Source: Undaria pinnatifida (taxonomy: Eukaryota > Sar > Phaeophyceae > Laminariales > Alariaceae). Taken from it: a stretch of 64,000 nucleotides of DNA. The position numbers and the translations under genes are program-made. Under the pieces are notes generated by a model. The model saw only the letters and a list, made by a program, of their open reading frames with translations, ran no database searches and was not told the DNA's origin. Location: positions 9,630,832-9,694,831 of the forward strand of contig JABAKD010000001.1 in the NCBI GenBank assembly GCA_012845835.1, written 5' to 3'. Each line of letters begins with the position of its first letter. Within the stretch, counting starts at the first letter, position 1. Positions 44,237 through 57,127 of the stretch are shown here, in pieces.

Positions 44237-47200
44237 ATTGGCGTCGTCGTAGCAGTGAACGTGTCGACCTTGGGCTTCGTGACCTTCTCCCCGGTGTTCT
44301 TCTCTCCTCAAGGCAAGCTCTTTTCGGCTTGCACAGCTTTGCATTTTACTTTTCCCGTTTTTTTTAGGTAGCTTTTCTTTATTTATTTTTTTTCCTCTCG
44401 TCTTTTAACATACCAGGTACTCCCTTTCCTCCAGTAGCGAACTTGGTTATCTATTTGCCTCCCTTTTTATATCGAACCTCCGTGTATCAACCACGTACGA
44501 ACTGCACGTGGCAGCACATAGATAGGTCATATAGTATATACTCGAGTACAAGCAGTTGGGTGCCGTAGGCAGACGTCTCGCCCCCCCCCCCCCCTCGTAG
44601 GTAGGTATAGCACCGACCGGTATTGCGCCGGTATTGTGCTACAAACGATCTCCTTTGTTCCCTTTGCTTCGCACCAAGCGTATAGTACATCGTCAATACA
44701 TACAAGTCCTCCGGTACGGGATATCTCTGGACGTTTTCGTGTCGCCGTACTCCTGCTGTTGTAGTAGTACGTCCGTCACCCCAAAAGCGCTATACCATCC
44801 CCAATATACACTCGTATGTACAAGAACGACCCAATCCCTGCGACCCCACAAGGACCACGTAACAAAAGGAGAGCTCTCTGTTGTGTTCACCACTGATTGA
44901 GGTATAGGCCCTCTTTTGCAGGAGATAAACACAAGTGCCAGGGAGGTACCACGCCCGCTTTTCGTAATTATCGTTTTTTTTCTTTTTCTTTTTTCTGCCC
45001 GCATACTTAGCCGGTGGTGTCATTTTTACGGCGTGTGATTGGCATCGGGTACGACGTATTAGTAATATTTTTGCTTGCGTACCTTTGGTGAGACAGCGGC
45101 TCATAGATAATTTGCGTACCTCGTACACAGCACAAGCAGTGGTACGTACACACGTATGGGTTGACACGTACCTTTCGGGCGTGGCACACCCTCATAATCG
45201 TAGCATACCTACCCCCCCCACCAGGTACGGAGTTGTACCGAGTCTGACTCCCAGGGTTTTAGGCCTGTATGCACGGTTGCGTCTTGTCCTGATACTCCCG
45301 GTAGTACCCCGTTTCCACCGCCATCCCAAAGTCGTTTTGGTTTGCCCCTGGTTTGTTTGTTCTTTTGTTTTGATGCATTTCCCTTGTTTGCTTCATTGAT
45401 AGCTACTTTGTTTGCTTGTTTGTTGCTTGGTTAACAAGCACGTGTCTCGGGGGAATACTGCTTGTACTGTTTTTTTTTCTCGTGCAAACTTTCGTTTTGT
45501 TTTTATACACTGGTGGTGTCGCACGTACCATCTCTCCAGTTAAAGACATATCGTACGCGGACCCTACACTGCTATGGCGAAATTACCGTTGTCCAGTGTG
45601 CAATTCTTACCAGCTTATAACGTACAGAGCTCTATGTTGCCGTTTGTCACCATGCTGCTGTTTAGCGCACACTTCGTACATTTTGGCCATTGCATTGCAT
45701 CTACGCTGTTAAAATTTGACAAAATACTGCGGTAGTACGTGTATCTCGCCAGCCTTCTGTCATACACAGGCTTTATGCTGCCTTAATTTGTCAGGATACT
45801 AGTGTCATACATGAATTCCGTCGGTTTTGTCTCACGCACGGCCCCCCCTATGCTGCTCACATCATCCGAAATGCTGCAGTAACCGTGCCTCTTACCAGTT
45901 TTGAGTCACATATGGGCTCTATCATGCCCATATGCATCTGCTGTAAGAGCATTTTGCCAGTATATTTGTCGTGCCCGAGCTCTACGCTGTCTATTATTGG
46001 ATTATCCCCCCCCCCGCGTTCGGCCAGCTTTTTACGCCATAATAACAAAAGCAGGCTCTACGATAACATTATTTTTTTTTTTGCGACAGAACGCATCAAA
46101 GTCCCTCGCATCTGCCCCATCTCGTATGATGAAGTGGAGTAGACGCTGCTGAGATTTGCCCGATTTTTGTCACCGGACCGAGTTTACTTTTCCCCGTTTC
46201 TGGTGATACAGGGTAGATGATGCCCAAATTTCAACGCATTTTTCGCTTCAATTTTACGATAAAGCAGGGTCTATGCTGCTCAAAATTGTAACGTTGCTGC
46301 GCAAGCTTGAAAGTCAACAACTGTTTCTTTTTTTTACTTTCCATTTTTTTGGTTTGAAGGCATTCATTTCTGCTGTTAGTTGCTTGACAATAATTTTGCG
46401 AGTGACCACGGGAAATGCCCCCCCCCCGTTTCTATGCCGCACGTGTTGCTTTCATCATGCTGGCGCACATCTCGTCTTGCAAAAATGGTCGTGCAACCAT
46501 GATCGTCTTGTCACGAGCGTCAACACGCGCTGCACATGATGTTGACTTACACAATTGACAATGATTGTGCTCTGTCACGGTGCAATTTTTTTAGGGGTTT
46601 CAACCCCATAATGCGCGAACGGCGGTATTACATGCCGAACATCCCACTATATCATATTGGTACGATTTTATAAAATCCTCTCACGGTGCACTGTGTTCTA
46701 TTTGGAAACCTCTGTGAGGGTGGAGACTCAACGTGCCACGAGCCTCGTCAATACGCTCAATACCCCACGCGTGTTTGAGCTATTTTCATGAGGCTTACGT
46801 TTTTGCTGTTACGCACCCCCGACCTGATGCAGCGTTGGAGTGACCCGAACTGTATTAGGATCGTGCTTGAGCAAAAATACGGTTGAGTAAAACCGCACCC
46901 CGAGTGCGTCGCGCTCCGAATGCTGTCTCTCTCCCTTTTTCACGATTGTCCTACCTGTGTTACACGGAACCCCCCCCCGGTATTTTTATAAACAGTGCAC
47001 CCCCGAAGTATACCGTCATTTTTAGGTCCGGATTTTTGCTTCGGAAACCTCAAACATAGCTTAGGTTATCGACGGGTACAAGAGGTACAAATATTTTCCG
47101 CGTTGTAAGGTCTGATTTTGTTTTGTTTTCGACTGGATAACTCGGTGGTTCTAACCATCTCCCGAGCACCACGCTCCTCCCCCGGGAATATCTACAATCA

Positions 47201-50200
47201 TCCATCACCCTCCGGTCTTCTTGGTGACGTTCGAAAACTACTGGTACTGCATCCTACCCCTCTACTCCGGTGCGTGCGATACCTCCCTATCCATTCCAGA
47301 CCAACATGGATCCCCCCCCCAACCTTCGCGGTATATCCCGCACCAACCAGGACCCAACCTCCAAACCCTCACAATGAACAGTGTGCTTCGCGTTCTTCTC
47401 CTGCTGTAGCCATGGGTGGTACAGTCACAGTGAAGGACCTTTTCATTCTGTTGCAATAAAATCGAAATAATGCCCGGAGCGCATTTTTGCGGCCGGGGTC
47501 GTTGACGGCATTTCCACCACCGCCACTGACCCCGACCCATATCAGTCAAACAGTCAAACCGGATCCCTCGACGTTTGGTACGGCCACCTTACACGCCGAG
47601 ACTAGGAGGACGAATCCCTCTACGAGAGACGCCCACCTGGTGCGACTGCGATTTTTTGTTCAGCGCCTGAGGGCAAGAGGTTATTTTTTTCCCGTGGGGG
47701 AGCGCAACAACGCCGCAAGTACAGCGACGACTACCACAGCGTGTATCGCAGAAGCGGCACCCATCAGGCCAGTGCCGCGGTGGTTACCGAATATCATGCC
47801 ACCGCGACTACAGCCCTTTGTGCTCCACCCCCCCATCTGAGCCACGACTACCCCCCCAACAAACACGTTGCTGCTCACATCCCAACCCCGGCCCTTGTGC
47901 CCCACCCCTCCCATCTGAGCCACGACTACCGTCCCAACCGACACGTTGCTGCTCACATCCCAACCCCGGCTCCCATAGCCGCCCACTCCACGCGGCTGCG
48001 TCTATCACCACAACGGTTCAAAATCGCCCGCCCATCACCGCGCTTAACCCCCTGCGCCCAATCGCCCCTGCTTTTGTTTGCTGGGACTTGCTCACAACTG
48101 CATCCGGCGCGCCCACGGTCTCGACCGGGCGGCACCCAAAGACACCCCAGTCTGCGGTAAAATATTTTTCGGTCATTGGCCACGTCGTACCTACCCAACT
48201 ACGACTCATGTCAGCATCGTTAGACGGTCCGTCTGCGGTAATCTGCCGGTCCGGTCTATTTCCTTGAAATTCCGACCCCCTCCCGCCGCTACTATTGTTG
48301 TCAAAACGGCCACAGAGCCGCCGAACCAACTTTGTGGCTGCATTGCGCGACACGCCCCCAAGCCCCAGCACCCACCTCCCGTAAACCCACGGCTTGAAAA
48401 CGCCGCACACGCCCTCCGCAACCAGCCCCCAAAAACGCCGCACGCACCCCCCCCGCATCACCTACCGCTCGGGTCAAGACCACCGTTCTTCTCCGACTGC
48501 CACCTACGCCACCTTTCTTCTCCGCCTACCACCTACATCACCGATATTGACCGTTGTAACAGCGACAGCAAGGTCGCCCAACGACGCAGACGCCATCCTA
48601 TCCGTAGTGGCCGCGACGGCGGTCGCGACCACCCGAATTGTGACGCCCATGACGCCTGCGTCTGTCCCAAGAACCGCAAAAAGTGGTGGCTCGCAACCAC
48701 CACATATTGTGATACGGGACACAACCTACGACGAGCATCATTGTCAACTACCTGGCCATCGAGTACCACTCCGCTGGCTTTCGGGCGTTCTCCCTGACGT
48801 CTGCATCGTGCCGGCGGCACTCTCCCACTGTAGCAACACCGCTACGCCTCTGGTGCGCTCAACCCAGGTATGGGCATACTTCAGGATATTGGTTCTTACT
48901 TTTGGTATTTGCGGAAACGCGCGGACCGTAAACCCGGCGCTATTACCCGGCAATAACCCGCGACAACCAACGCCGCTCGTTATAATTGCCGTGACACCTA
49001 TTTTTTGGGTCGAAAGCGCCATGATCGCCTTTCTTCCTCGGGAAACTGCCGAGACAACGACGACAACATCGACAGCAACAGCGTGGCCGGCCGATACCCA
49101 TTGCGGCAAAACATTCCTGGACGCTACACGCTGATCAACCGATACAGCGCTACCAGCGCCAGGCCATCTAGTTGCGGGACGAGGTTCCAGCTCCAACTTT
49201 AAAAAAAAACGAGCTCCACCGACGCCCCGCCCCCCAACAATCTACCTCCCCCGCCCAGCCCCATACATGCGATATCGCTTGTCCAAGCCTGATCCCCTTG
49301 TTCTAGCGATGGTCTTGAGGTGTGGGTACGAGGAGGCCAAGACGTCGAGCCCTACTGGGATGCTCCACTCGACGCCTTCTACCGATGAGCAACGCTACTT
49401 GCCGAAGACCACGGCTACCAGCGGTTCCGGTCTACAGCACGAAACTTCTGCTTCCGATTCCGGGCCATCGCATCCTGAGCCCGCCTCGCCTATTTATCGG
49501 CGGCTCCACCCGCGCTCGTCTTAGGACGTGCGCGTTTTTCAAGTGCCAGCGGTGGGCCCGCGAACGACGGGTTCCCACTCGCTGCCACAGTGTTGACAGC
49601 ACCACTGCCCCTGGGCCCAAGGGACAGTCCCGTCATGACGACGGAAGACTCGCGATCATAGTTGACCAGGATATGCCCTGAGCCCCCTGCCCCGTCTTCC
49701 CCGCAACTCTCGTGGGTTGCGCGGACACGGACCACAGGTACGGCATTTCCTAGCGAGTTCTATCCTGCTCATCCAACGCCGCTTGGAGACAGGACCCCCA
49801 GGGTATCTTCGCCCCGGTTCTTTAAACGCCACCCACGGAGACCCTCCCAGAGCCTCGGTGATACAATACCGAGACTCCCTCTGCGATCACGTTAACCCAG
49901 CCGCGCATGTTCTCTAGATCAGCCAGCTGCACCCTCGCCATCGCCACGCGACAGTCTTATAGACAGCCGCAACTGACCACTGCTTGGCGGCTCACCGCAG
50001 CCAGCCTACACCGGACTACCTCTTCTGGGATGTTCAACCTTTAGCAGTGCCACCCTTCTGGATTCTTCTTCTACGGTTTTTTCTTATCACCGTGTGGAGT
50101 AGTTTCCGACATCGCTCGATACCGACATTTTGAGCGACACCACGACCACTAAGCTTTCCCGGCTTCGACCAAGTATCGGAACCGTTTCCTACGACCAGCC

Positions 50201-52517
50201 ATGGACATTGGTTCCGAGACCGACATACGCCGGAGCTCCCCCTTTCTTACCTACCTGGGACAACGGTTCCGAGGCCGACAAACGCCGGAACCTATTCCGG
50301 AATTACCTCCTTTCTTGTTGCTGTTGGACTTTCCTTGCCCCTTGGCATACTTCGCTTTTGTTGTTGGACATTTCTTGCTTCTTGGCGTACTTCTTCCTAC
50401 GACTGACGTCGCTGCACTTTAGCCCCAGCCACTTGGTATTACGGCATTTTAGCTATTGCTACTGTCTATGGTCCCATGTTGTCGACCACTGGCTTCACAT
50501 TGAGAGCCCCCCTTAGGTTTCACGTTAGCGGTCCCGTGCTGGCTCCCCAGCCCATCTGTCGGTTCTCTTTTGGCCTCTGCCTTTTGGTTTGGTCGTACCT
50601 GCCGCCAAGAGCCCCTTGCTGTCGGGCTCCGTTCTTGCTTCGTAGCCAGCGGATCTATTCCCCTGGACCACTATTTCTTACCTTTTTCTCTCGGCACCGC
50701 TGCCCCTACGGTCCAACGACACTGACCCCCGTCCTGGCTTTGCAGCCAACAGGTCTCGTTTCTCTCGACCACTTTTTCTTGTTTCTTTTCGGCATACCTG
50801 CCAATAGGGTTCAACTACACCGGCCTTAATCATGGGTTTACAGCCCGTCCTGACTGTGCAGTCCACAGGCCCTCCCCTCTTGGCCCCCGTTTTGCTCTTG
50901 GCTTGTTGGCGTACTTGTCGCATCGGGCCCACGTTTTGACTCCAGTTTGGCTTCGCAGCCCATATAGGTCGTTCCCTGTTGACCCTCTTTCGTGTTGTTT
51001 TTTTTTTTCGGCGAAATCGCTTTCGGAGGTATGCCTTCGCTACGTACCTAGTGTTGCTCGTTTTCTGAAAGTAGCCTTTCAAGGTCCTTTGCTATGGACC
51101 CTTCTTTTTGTCAGGCTGCAGCACGTTGCTATGACACGATTTGCCTATTTCCTGTTTTTCCGTGCATTTTTCTCGGTTACCTTTTTAGGGTTGCTCCACG
51201 TTAGCGACCCCGCGTTCCCGACGTATAGTACCCAGCTGCGGCTTTTCTTCATATTGCCTTCTCTGTTCCCTGCATTCTTTCTGGATCTAGACACTTTCAG
51301 CGCTGCTTCGAGCTGAACGAGTATCCTCGTGTTGACCCCGTTTTTGGCTTGCTTTGTTATGGTTGAATAGCCTCGCTACGTTTGCTGGCATTGTTCCCGT
51401 TATTAGTTAGCCTCTCAAGGTGTCATATGTCGACTCTCTTTCCGGCTTCCGATAGTGCCTTCCGTCTTTCTGGTGTCTACGATTCAGTTTCGTCCTTGTT
51501 TGCGTATAGCTTTGGCTAGGTGACCTCACCACATATTTCTTCCCGTTTTCATGGTACTGTATCCAGATAGCTTTCAAGGGTACTCCACGGTTGCCCCCCG
51601 GTTCAGCTTTCCGGCGTATCACACACGCCTCCAGTACCACCATTTTGGTGTTGTCTGTGCCACTGTTTTAGGTGTTGTCTTTCACTGCGTTTTCGCGATT
51701 GGTTTTGGTAGCCTCGGTTTTCCGTTCTACCAAGGGCCTTATGCTAGCCTCCTAGGTCGCATATTACGGCCCCTGTGCTTCCGTTAAACCTCAGCGTACT
51801 GGTTCTTTATAGTCTTGCCTTTCGACCAATGGTCCCACGTCAGCCTTCCAGGTCCAACCTTGCGGACCCTGACATTATTTTAGGCACTTTTCTTTGTTTT
51901 TTTCTTGTTTCAGGCTCTTCTCTTCTGCCTTTTGACCAATGGCCCGACGCTTGCGTACTTCTTCGCGTCTTAGTTGTTGCTCTTTCACCGTCCAACCGAT
52001 GGCCCCACGTCAGCTGTCAGTGTCCAACGTAGCGGACTCTGACGTTCTTTAGGCAGTACTTCTTGATTTCTCTAGGCCTTCCGGCAAATGGACCGACCGC
52101 CCGCCCCTTCGGCACTACGCTCCAGGCCATAAACTCGTTTGGCCGTCACAGCGTGACACGTGTTCCCTTATTCTCGTTCTGACTTGGTTTCCGCGTCTAT
52201 ACCTTCTTCTTTGGCCCCCTTCGCATCCTTGTGCTCAGTGGCCGCGCCCTTCGTGTTATCGTAGGCCGATTGCTACTGGTATACCGTAGGTACATACCCT
52301 TTCTCGAGCTCTCGCGGTTGTGAGCTCCATCATGGGGTTGTATATCTTGCAATGAGGCGTTTAAGCCTCATTATTACGAGGTATGGGGGAATCTATAGCC
52401 TCATTTTCATTTGTTTCGAATAGCCGCATCTTCGATCCCCCTCCCAATTTTTGATGTTTTGTTGACATCATTTAATGGGCAGGTGATCTGCATTTACGAC
52501 TATTCAGGGTGGGCTAA
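44237..52517. other. Interior of the LARD-like element
   Basis: T-rich from 44.3 to 46.7 kb, with a degenerate unit around TCTA(T/C)GCTG and TTTGTCA. C/A-rich from 47.5 to 49.9 kb, with an 80-bp direct repeat at 47824-47970 (CATCTGAGCCACGACTACC and CACGTTGCTGCTCACATCCC). C/T-rich from 50.1 to 52.1 kb, with recurring GTCCTGGCTTTGCAGCC and ATGG(T/C)CCCACGTCAGC blocks. Open frames here are low-complexity and none has a known motif. Confidence 0.7.
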
Positions 52518-53088
52518 TGTTATAGAGTGTCAGTATAGCTGGCAATAGATTCGGTAGGATAGTCCGCAGATTCATGGTCTATTGGCCACAAGAAGGTTCT
52601 CTTAAACGGAATATTCTGAGTGAAGCGGATAACCCGTAGAATCTAGCTAGTTTGTACCACAAGAGCGTTCTCGGAAATGGAACGCTCCTCCTCTGGACAA
52701 GATAGATAGAAGTAAGCGCGTTAAGCGCTCATGGGAACATTAGGACACCCAGGAGAACGTTCCTTGTACGTTCCATAGGAAAAGGTCCGGAACAGTGCAC
52801 AGTAGCAATGCTGGGGTGAAGCGAACTCTGTGAGCTTCACCCCACCCCCGTGCTCTCACTACCTGCTCTACCAGCTCTACCTGCTATACTTGCTCTGCCC
52901 TGCACTACCGTGTGCCAAGGGCCTGTGTTGTCTGTCTTTTAGAGTCCAATGAAGAGGAAATAATGTATAAGCTTTTGAGTCTATCCAGCGAGCCATGAGG
53001 AGAGACCAAACAAGGGCACCGGAACCCATGAGGAGCACGCTTCCCAACACCGACCAACCACGCATCCCCCACTCGGAGTACCACCACA
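52518..53088 (+). repeat. 3' LTR of the LARD-like element
   Basis: Matches 43665-44236 almost base for base, ending GAGTACCACCACA. The preceding AGGGTGGG is a weak polypurine tract. Confidence 0.9.
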
Positions 53089-53105
53089 CGGTACATCAAA
53101 TGAGG
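53089..53105 (+). pseudogene. OTU exon, 3' part after the LTR element
   Basis: With the element and one CGGT removed, the codons continue ...ECAV|HQMR and meet a GTGAGT donor at 53106, phase 0. This rejoining supports insertion into a pre-existing exon. Confidence 0.7.
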
Positions 53106-55076
53106 GTGAGTTAGTGGATGGGTGGCTGGGTGGCTGGGTCGGGGGGTGGGCTGGTTGGGAGGCGAGTAGGCGGGTAGGTGGGTGGGTGGGTGGGTGGGTG
53201 GGTGAGTGAGTGGGTGGGTGGATACTTCGAAGTAGGTGCCTAACTGTTGTTGTGGTTTAGTATGCGATTGCTTTTAGCTTGCTGAGGGACCATATACATG
53301 TAATTTTGTGGGGCGAAACGCGGGGGACAAGAAGAAAGAGCGGAGCGCTGGGTGATAGTTATGGTGAACGCCCAATTAAACGACAATAAAACAAGCCTGC
53401 ACGGGTTTACCACGCACAACAAGTGCAGAGCGCCCCAACGACGCACTTCTGTTCTCGATCGGACCAAGGCGGCGGTAATCGTGGAAGTCTAGTTTAGACG
53501 TTAGGGTCTTGGAACTTCAGCGGCCGAGGGGAACTTGCGCCAGCGACTGGCCGCCCAATTCTATAAAATTATTTTGACAACCTCAGATGTTGAGTTCGAC
53601 AAACTTAGGGTCGATAGTAGTAGTCATGTTTTTCAAGCTGCGTAATACACCGGTCGCCCGATTTTTGGCAACTTTTCATGAGTCAAAACCCGATCAAACG
53701 TTATAATGGTCATTCATATGTATCCTGCCATGAACCATGCTGAAGACATTAACGTCTCAGGTGACGACGCGTGCTACGATAGAGGGGTGCACCACATTTT
53801 TTTGCTGGGGTTCCTCAATTTGGGAGCTTAAGACATGTCACAAAAACTGATATTGAGAAAAATGGAACTGCTACGGGATGAACAATCCCATCTGGGTTAC
53901 TAGGTATACAACGAGGATCATGAAAAAAAAATGGCCAATTTCCGACGATTTGGGGTTAAGGAGCGCCCCCCCGTCATTCAGAAAACATTTCGGACGAAAA
54001 GTGATACCTCTATCGTAGCATGGGTCTGACATGGAAATTGATGTTGATGATGTATTGCATCGTTTTTCTCAAGACAATTTAATCGAATAAATTATAAAAA
54101 TATCCTTCGTTTGTTATCATTGCCCTATTTGTATTGAAAGGTCTAAAACATTTTCGTTTTGTTTTTTTCCCTTTCCCGTTGTAGAACCGCCATGGAACCG
54201 TTTATCACGCTGAACCATAACCCCTCTTACCGTCTATTTTTGGCTAAGTAATGTGTAAGGGACCGCTTGCGCTCGTGGTCCAAACCCGGGAGTAAAAAGA
54301 GAGATATGTGTGATACTATAGACTAATGCCATAGTTCTCGCCATCGGCTTGTTGCCTTCTGCGCCGCCGGGCTATTCTGCATACATAATCTCGCGCGTTT
54401 CACAAAAAAGAGCCATGCCACGCCAGGGGTGCGCGGCAGATTCTAAGAATTTTCTGAGCTCCTAACATGTATGAGGAGCTCGATACCTCACCCGAAATTT
54501 TACTTCAAAGACGACACTCGTTCGCGCAACCCCCGACTAACCTTCCTGTGCGCTGATAGTCCCTAACGCAAGCGCAAAAAAATCGTAGTGACCCCGGTAG
54601 CTTGGCACTCGAGGAGCACAACCGGTAAGAGGCGACAAACATGTGGCCCCAGAAGCGCAACCACTACCGCGGCATGACTGTAAACAACAACAACAGCAGC
54701 AACAGCAACACAGTGGGTTCTTCGATTTAAGGGCGCCCAAGATGAAAGCATTCGCGACGTAAGAAGAGCGGTATATAATCGGCATGCCCCGCCGCACTGA
54801 AAGCCCATAGATTTACCCGTTTCAGATAGGAGCAACGTGTAGATGGGAGCACCTGCTTCGGCTTATCACCGGGGGGGGTTCTCTGAAATCGGGATACCTA
54901 CTGAATTAATATCTGCTCCCGACCTGCGTCTATTCATCGGATAGGTAATATATGCCCACTCGCTGCGCCAGCCCTAAAACACGCACGACATCGACAAAGA
55001 AAGCAGCAACAAGTTTTTGTTTTCTTCGACGCCTAACACCTGTATGTTATTGACCTGATCGTTCGCTTTCGTTCAG
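53106..55076. other. OTU intron with repeats
   Basis: GGGT-type simple sequence (53106-53225), an inverted relative of the 19.8-kb tandem unit (53590-53700), MITE A copy 5 and repeat E (54421-54620). A CAG/CAA run lies near 54690. No other exon was recognised. Confidence 0.5.
53767..54026 (-). mobile_element. MITE family A, copy 5
   Basis: Left end ACGCGTGCTACGATAGAGG; right end ACCTCTATCGTAGCATG; reverse marker GGGTTAAGGAGC inside. Confidence 0.85.
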
Positions 55077-55300
55077 CGCACACCATCGGCGGCCCTTTCT
55101 GCCGTGCAGGCCAACCCGGACGACTACGCGCTCTTTGTCCCTTGACTATACCATGAGCACATCGCCTATATGGCGACGGACTGCTCATACGGTACGCAGG
55201 CCAAAATCGCTGCGTGCGCTGTCCAACGGACTCGGGCGCCCTGTCCGGGTGTGGCAGGCTGGCCCCGAGGGGAGTCGCGGCAGCCGCCTTGCATGTCGAA
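55077..55300 (+). pseudogene. OTU exon, middle part, with nonsense codon and frameshift
   Basis: After CGTTCAG (ending 55076) the frame, in phase with the previous donor, reads RTPSAALSAVQANPDDYALF and VP, then TGA (55143-55145), then LYHEHIAYMATDCSYGTQAK. Near 55202-55215 the match moves to another frame: LRALSNGLGRPVRVWQAGPE. This follows the OTU central region (Asp-rich turn, Y-x-x-YM, W/Y-G-x-x-x-E/K-I, A-L, then I/V-x-V). One stop and one frameshift make the copy non-functional. The 3' end of the exon is not clear. Confidence 0.65.
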
Positions 55301-56104
55301 CTCGTTCTACACGACAGATAGCGACGACCGGCAACACAGCGTATCACCGTATGGACAAAAAGTACTTGTTATATATGTGTTCAACCGGGTTCATCAACTA
55401 CTACTGCTGCTGACGCACGCTACTGTAGAGGTACGCGCCACCTTTTTTCTTTGGATTCTTCTCTTCTTGAGGAGGTCTGACATCCTTCTCCTTCTTGCCA
55501 AGACCGATAGGTAGGGAGGGGCATTTCAAGACCCAGGCTACGATAGGGGCATTTCAAAACCCAGGCTACGATAAGGGGGGTTATGTTCATACCTTATGTT
55601 GTTTTTGGGCATTTTTTTTTTCAGTGGAGCGCCCTGAGTCACTCGCGCTACGAGTGACCGACCCCCTGTTCCTTAGCGGTCTTAAGCTTATTTGGTGCTA
55701 TTTTTAATTTCCCGACATAGAATCCGCAACGCGGTAGTTGGCCGCGCTGCGCCAAGCATATCGCGTAAAAAGTATTTTCGTCCAAGTGAGGTGCAGAGTC
55801 GCTCGTGCGAGTATGATAGTACGATAGTATGATAGTATTGTAGCACTTCGTATGATACAAAGTAATATGATAGTATGATAGTATCATAAATAGCTCAAAC
55901 CCCTTAGTTAGCGAAAAAAGCCCCCCCCCCTACCGTGTGGCCTTGGTAGAAAATGAGATTGCTGCACAACGAACAACTCAAATGACCCGTACGTAGGAAA
56001 CAACTGAACAGCAGTGTTGCCAAAAAACGAGTGAAGAAGTCCGGTGACGTGTTTTGGGGGGATCAAGGAGCCCCGTCATTCAGAAACCGGCACAGCCAAC
56101 ATGT
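55301..56104. other. OTU intron, first part
   Basis: MITE A-like scraps (CTACTGTAGAGGTACGC at 55419, GCTACGATAGGGG near 55538 and GCTACGATAAGGGG near 55565) and ATGATAGTA repeats (55806-55890). No exon seen. Confidence 0.45.
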
Positions 56105-56477
56105 TGTTATAAGGCTTAGTTTGGGTAAGCTATTGGTTAACCTTTTGCAAGTGGTCAAACGGACTAATACCCCACTAATAACCTTAACAAATGGCGTCGT
56201 CGACAGACCATGGGTTTTTGGGTCGTGGGTTCGATCCCCACATCCACCATAATAAACTTTTTCAGATTTTCCCATGGCGAACTTGAAAAATACTCTTCCT
56301 GGTATCCCCAGGGAATGAAACGGCTTGGATAATTGACAGGTCCGCCCGTATATCCGGCCGACCTGCTATCCCGCCGTTTCAGGGGGGGAGAGTGTTATAA
56401 GGCTTAGTTTGGGTAAGCTATTGGTTAACCTTTTGCAAGTGGTCAAACGGACTAATACCCCACTAATAACCTTAACA
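56105..56477 (+). mobile_element. TRIM retrotransposon, copy 2 (373 bp) with 4-bp target duplication
   Basis: 85-bp LTRs (56105-56189 and 56393-56477); ATGT flanks both ends (56101-56104 and 56478-56481). The primer-binding site TGGCGTCGTCGACAG starts at 56192. A purine tract, AGGGGGGGAGAG, precedes the 3' LTR. The T-arm-like GTGGGTTCGATCCCCAC is conserved. Confidence 0.92.
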
Positions 56478-56489
56478 ATGTCCTATAAT

Positions 56490-56589
56490 GGGGTACCCTA
56501 GTAAATAGGACCTACGGTGGACACAAAAACCTATACATTCATCTATTTTTACTGACAATATTTGGTCCTATTTACTATCGTCCTCCGTA
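56490..56589. mobile_element. Short palindromic MITE, copy 2
   Basis: The left arm GGGTACCCTAGTAAATAGGA pairs with the right arm TCCTATTTACTATCGTCCTC. It is related to 34838-34940 and begins 13 bases after TRIM copy 2. Confidence 0.75.
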
Positions 56590-56679
56590 ATAGGTGTACC
56601 TCGATTGTCAGAGAACGCGTCTCTACTCTGTGTAGTAGAATGTATGTAGTAGAATGCAGTAGACGGCTGCTACAAACAG

Positions 56680-56971
56680 ACTTTTTTTTGTTCTGCTGGG
56701 GTTCCTCTCGCTTTAATAGGAGCTTGAAGGCACGTTTCTTCACCCCAAAACTGACTTGGACAACAAAAACAAAACCGCACGAGAAAAAAAAAAGAAAAAC
56801 AGGAATGAAAACTCTCATGGCCTACTAGTTACACAACGAGAAAATAAATCATGATTAAAGAAAAATTACCTATATTCCACCGACGATTTTGGGTTAAGGA
56901 GCCCCCCCGTCAGTCGGAACCCAAGTCCGACGAAAAGCGCTGACCTCTATCGTACGAAGTAGCACGCGTCT
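56680..56971 (-). mobile_element. MITE family A, copy 6 (left end degraded)
   Basis: The reverse marker GGGTTAAGGAGCCCCCC and the right end ACCTCTATCGTACGAAGTAG-CACGCGTC are visible. A small insertion splits the right terminal repeat. Confidence 0.65.
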
Positions 56972-57127
56972 GTAGTCACGAGGTGTACCTGGTACTGTAG
57001 TACCCGGTCTAAGTTGTGAATTTCCTCTACTAGGCCATCCATGGGATTGCCATCTATCTTCTGATTCGCACAGACAGCGCGCTTTCATTTCTCTTCTTCT
57101 TTTTTTCGAAATCGGTCTTTGGGTTGT

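Larger units (their letters stand above)
43665..53088 (+). mobile_element. Non-autonomous LTR retrotransposon (LARD-like), 9.4 kb
   Basis: Two nearly identical LTRs of about 571 bp (43665-44236 and 52518-53088) start TGTTATAGAGTGTCAG and end in CA. CGGT flanks both ends (43661-43664 and 53089-53092), a 4-bp target duplication. A primer-binding site, TGGCGTCGTCGTAGCAG, begins two bases after the 5' LTR (44239). I see only one substitution (G at 43711, A at 52564, approximate) and a few changes in the last ten bases, which implies recent insertion. The 8.3-kb interior has no readable gag, protease, reverse transcriptase, RNase H or integrase. It is made largely of pyrimidine-rich degenerate repeats, so it must move with enzymes from another element. 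Confidence 0.88.

Noticed and set aside
47487-49134. Thr/Pro-rich frames in the LARD interior as a gag gene
   Set aside because: Several overlapping frames are open because of C/A-rich composition. No zinc knuckle or capsid motif was seen.
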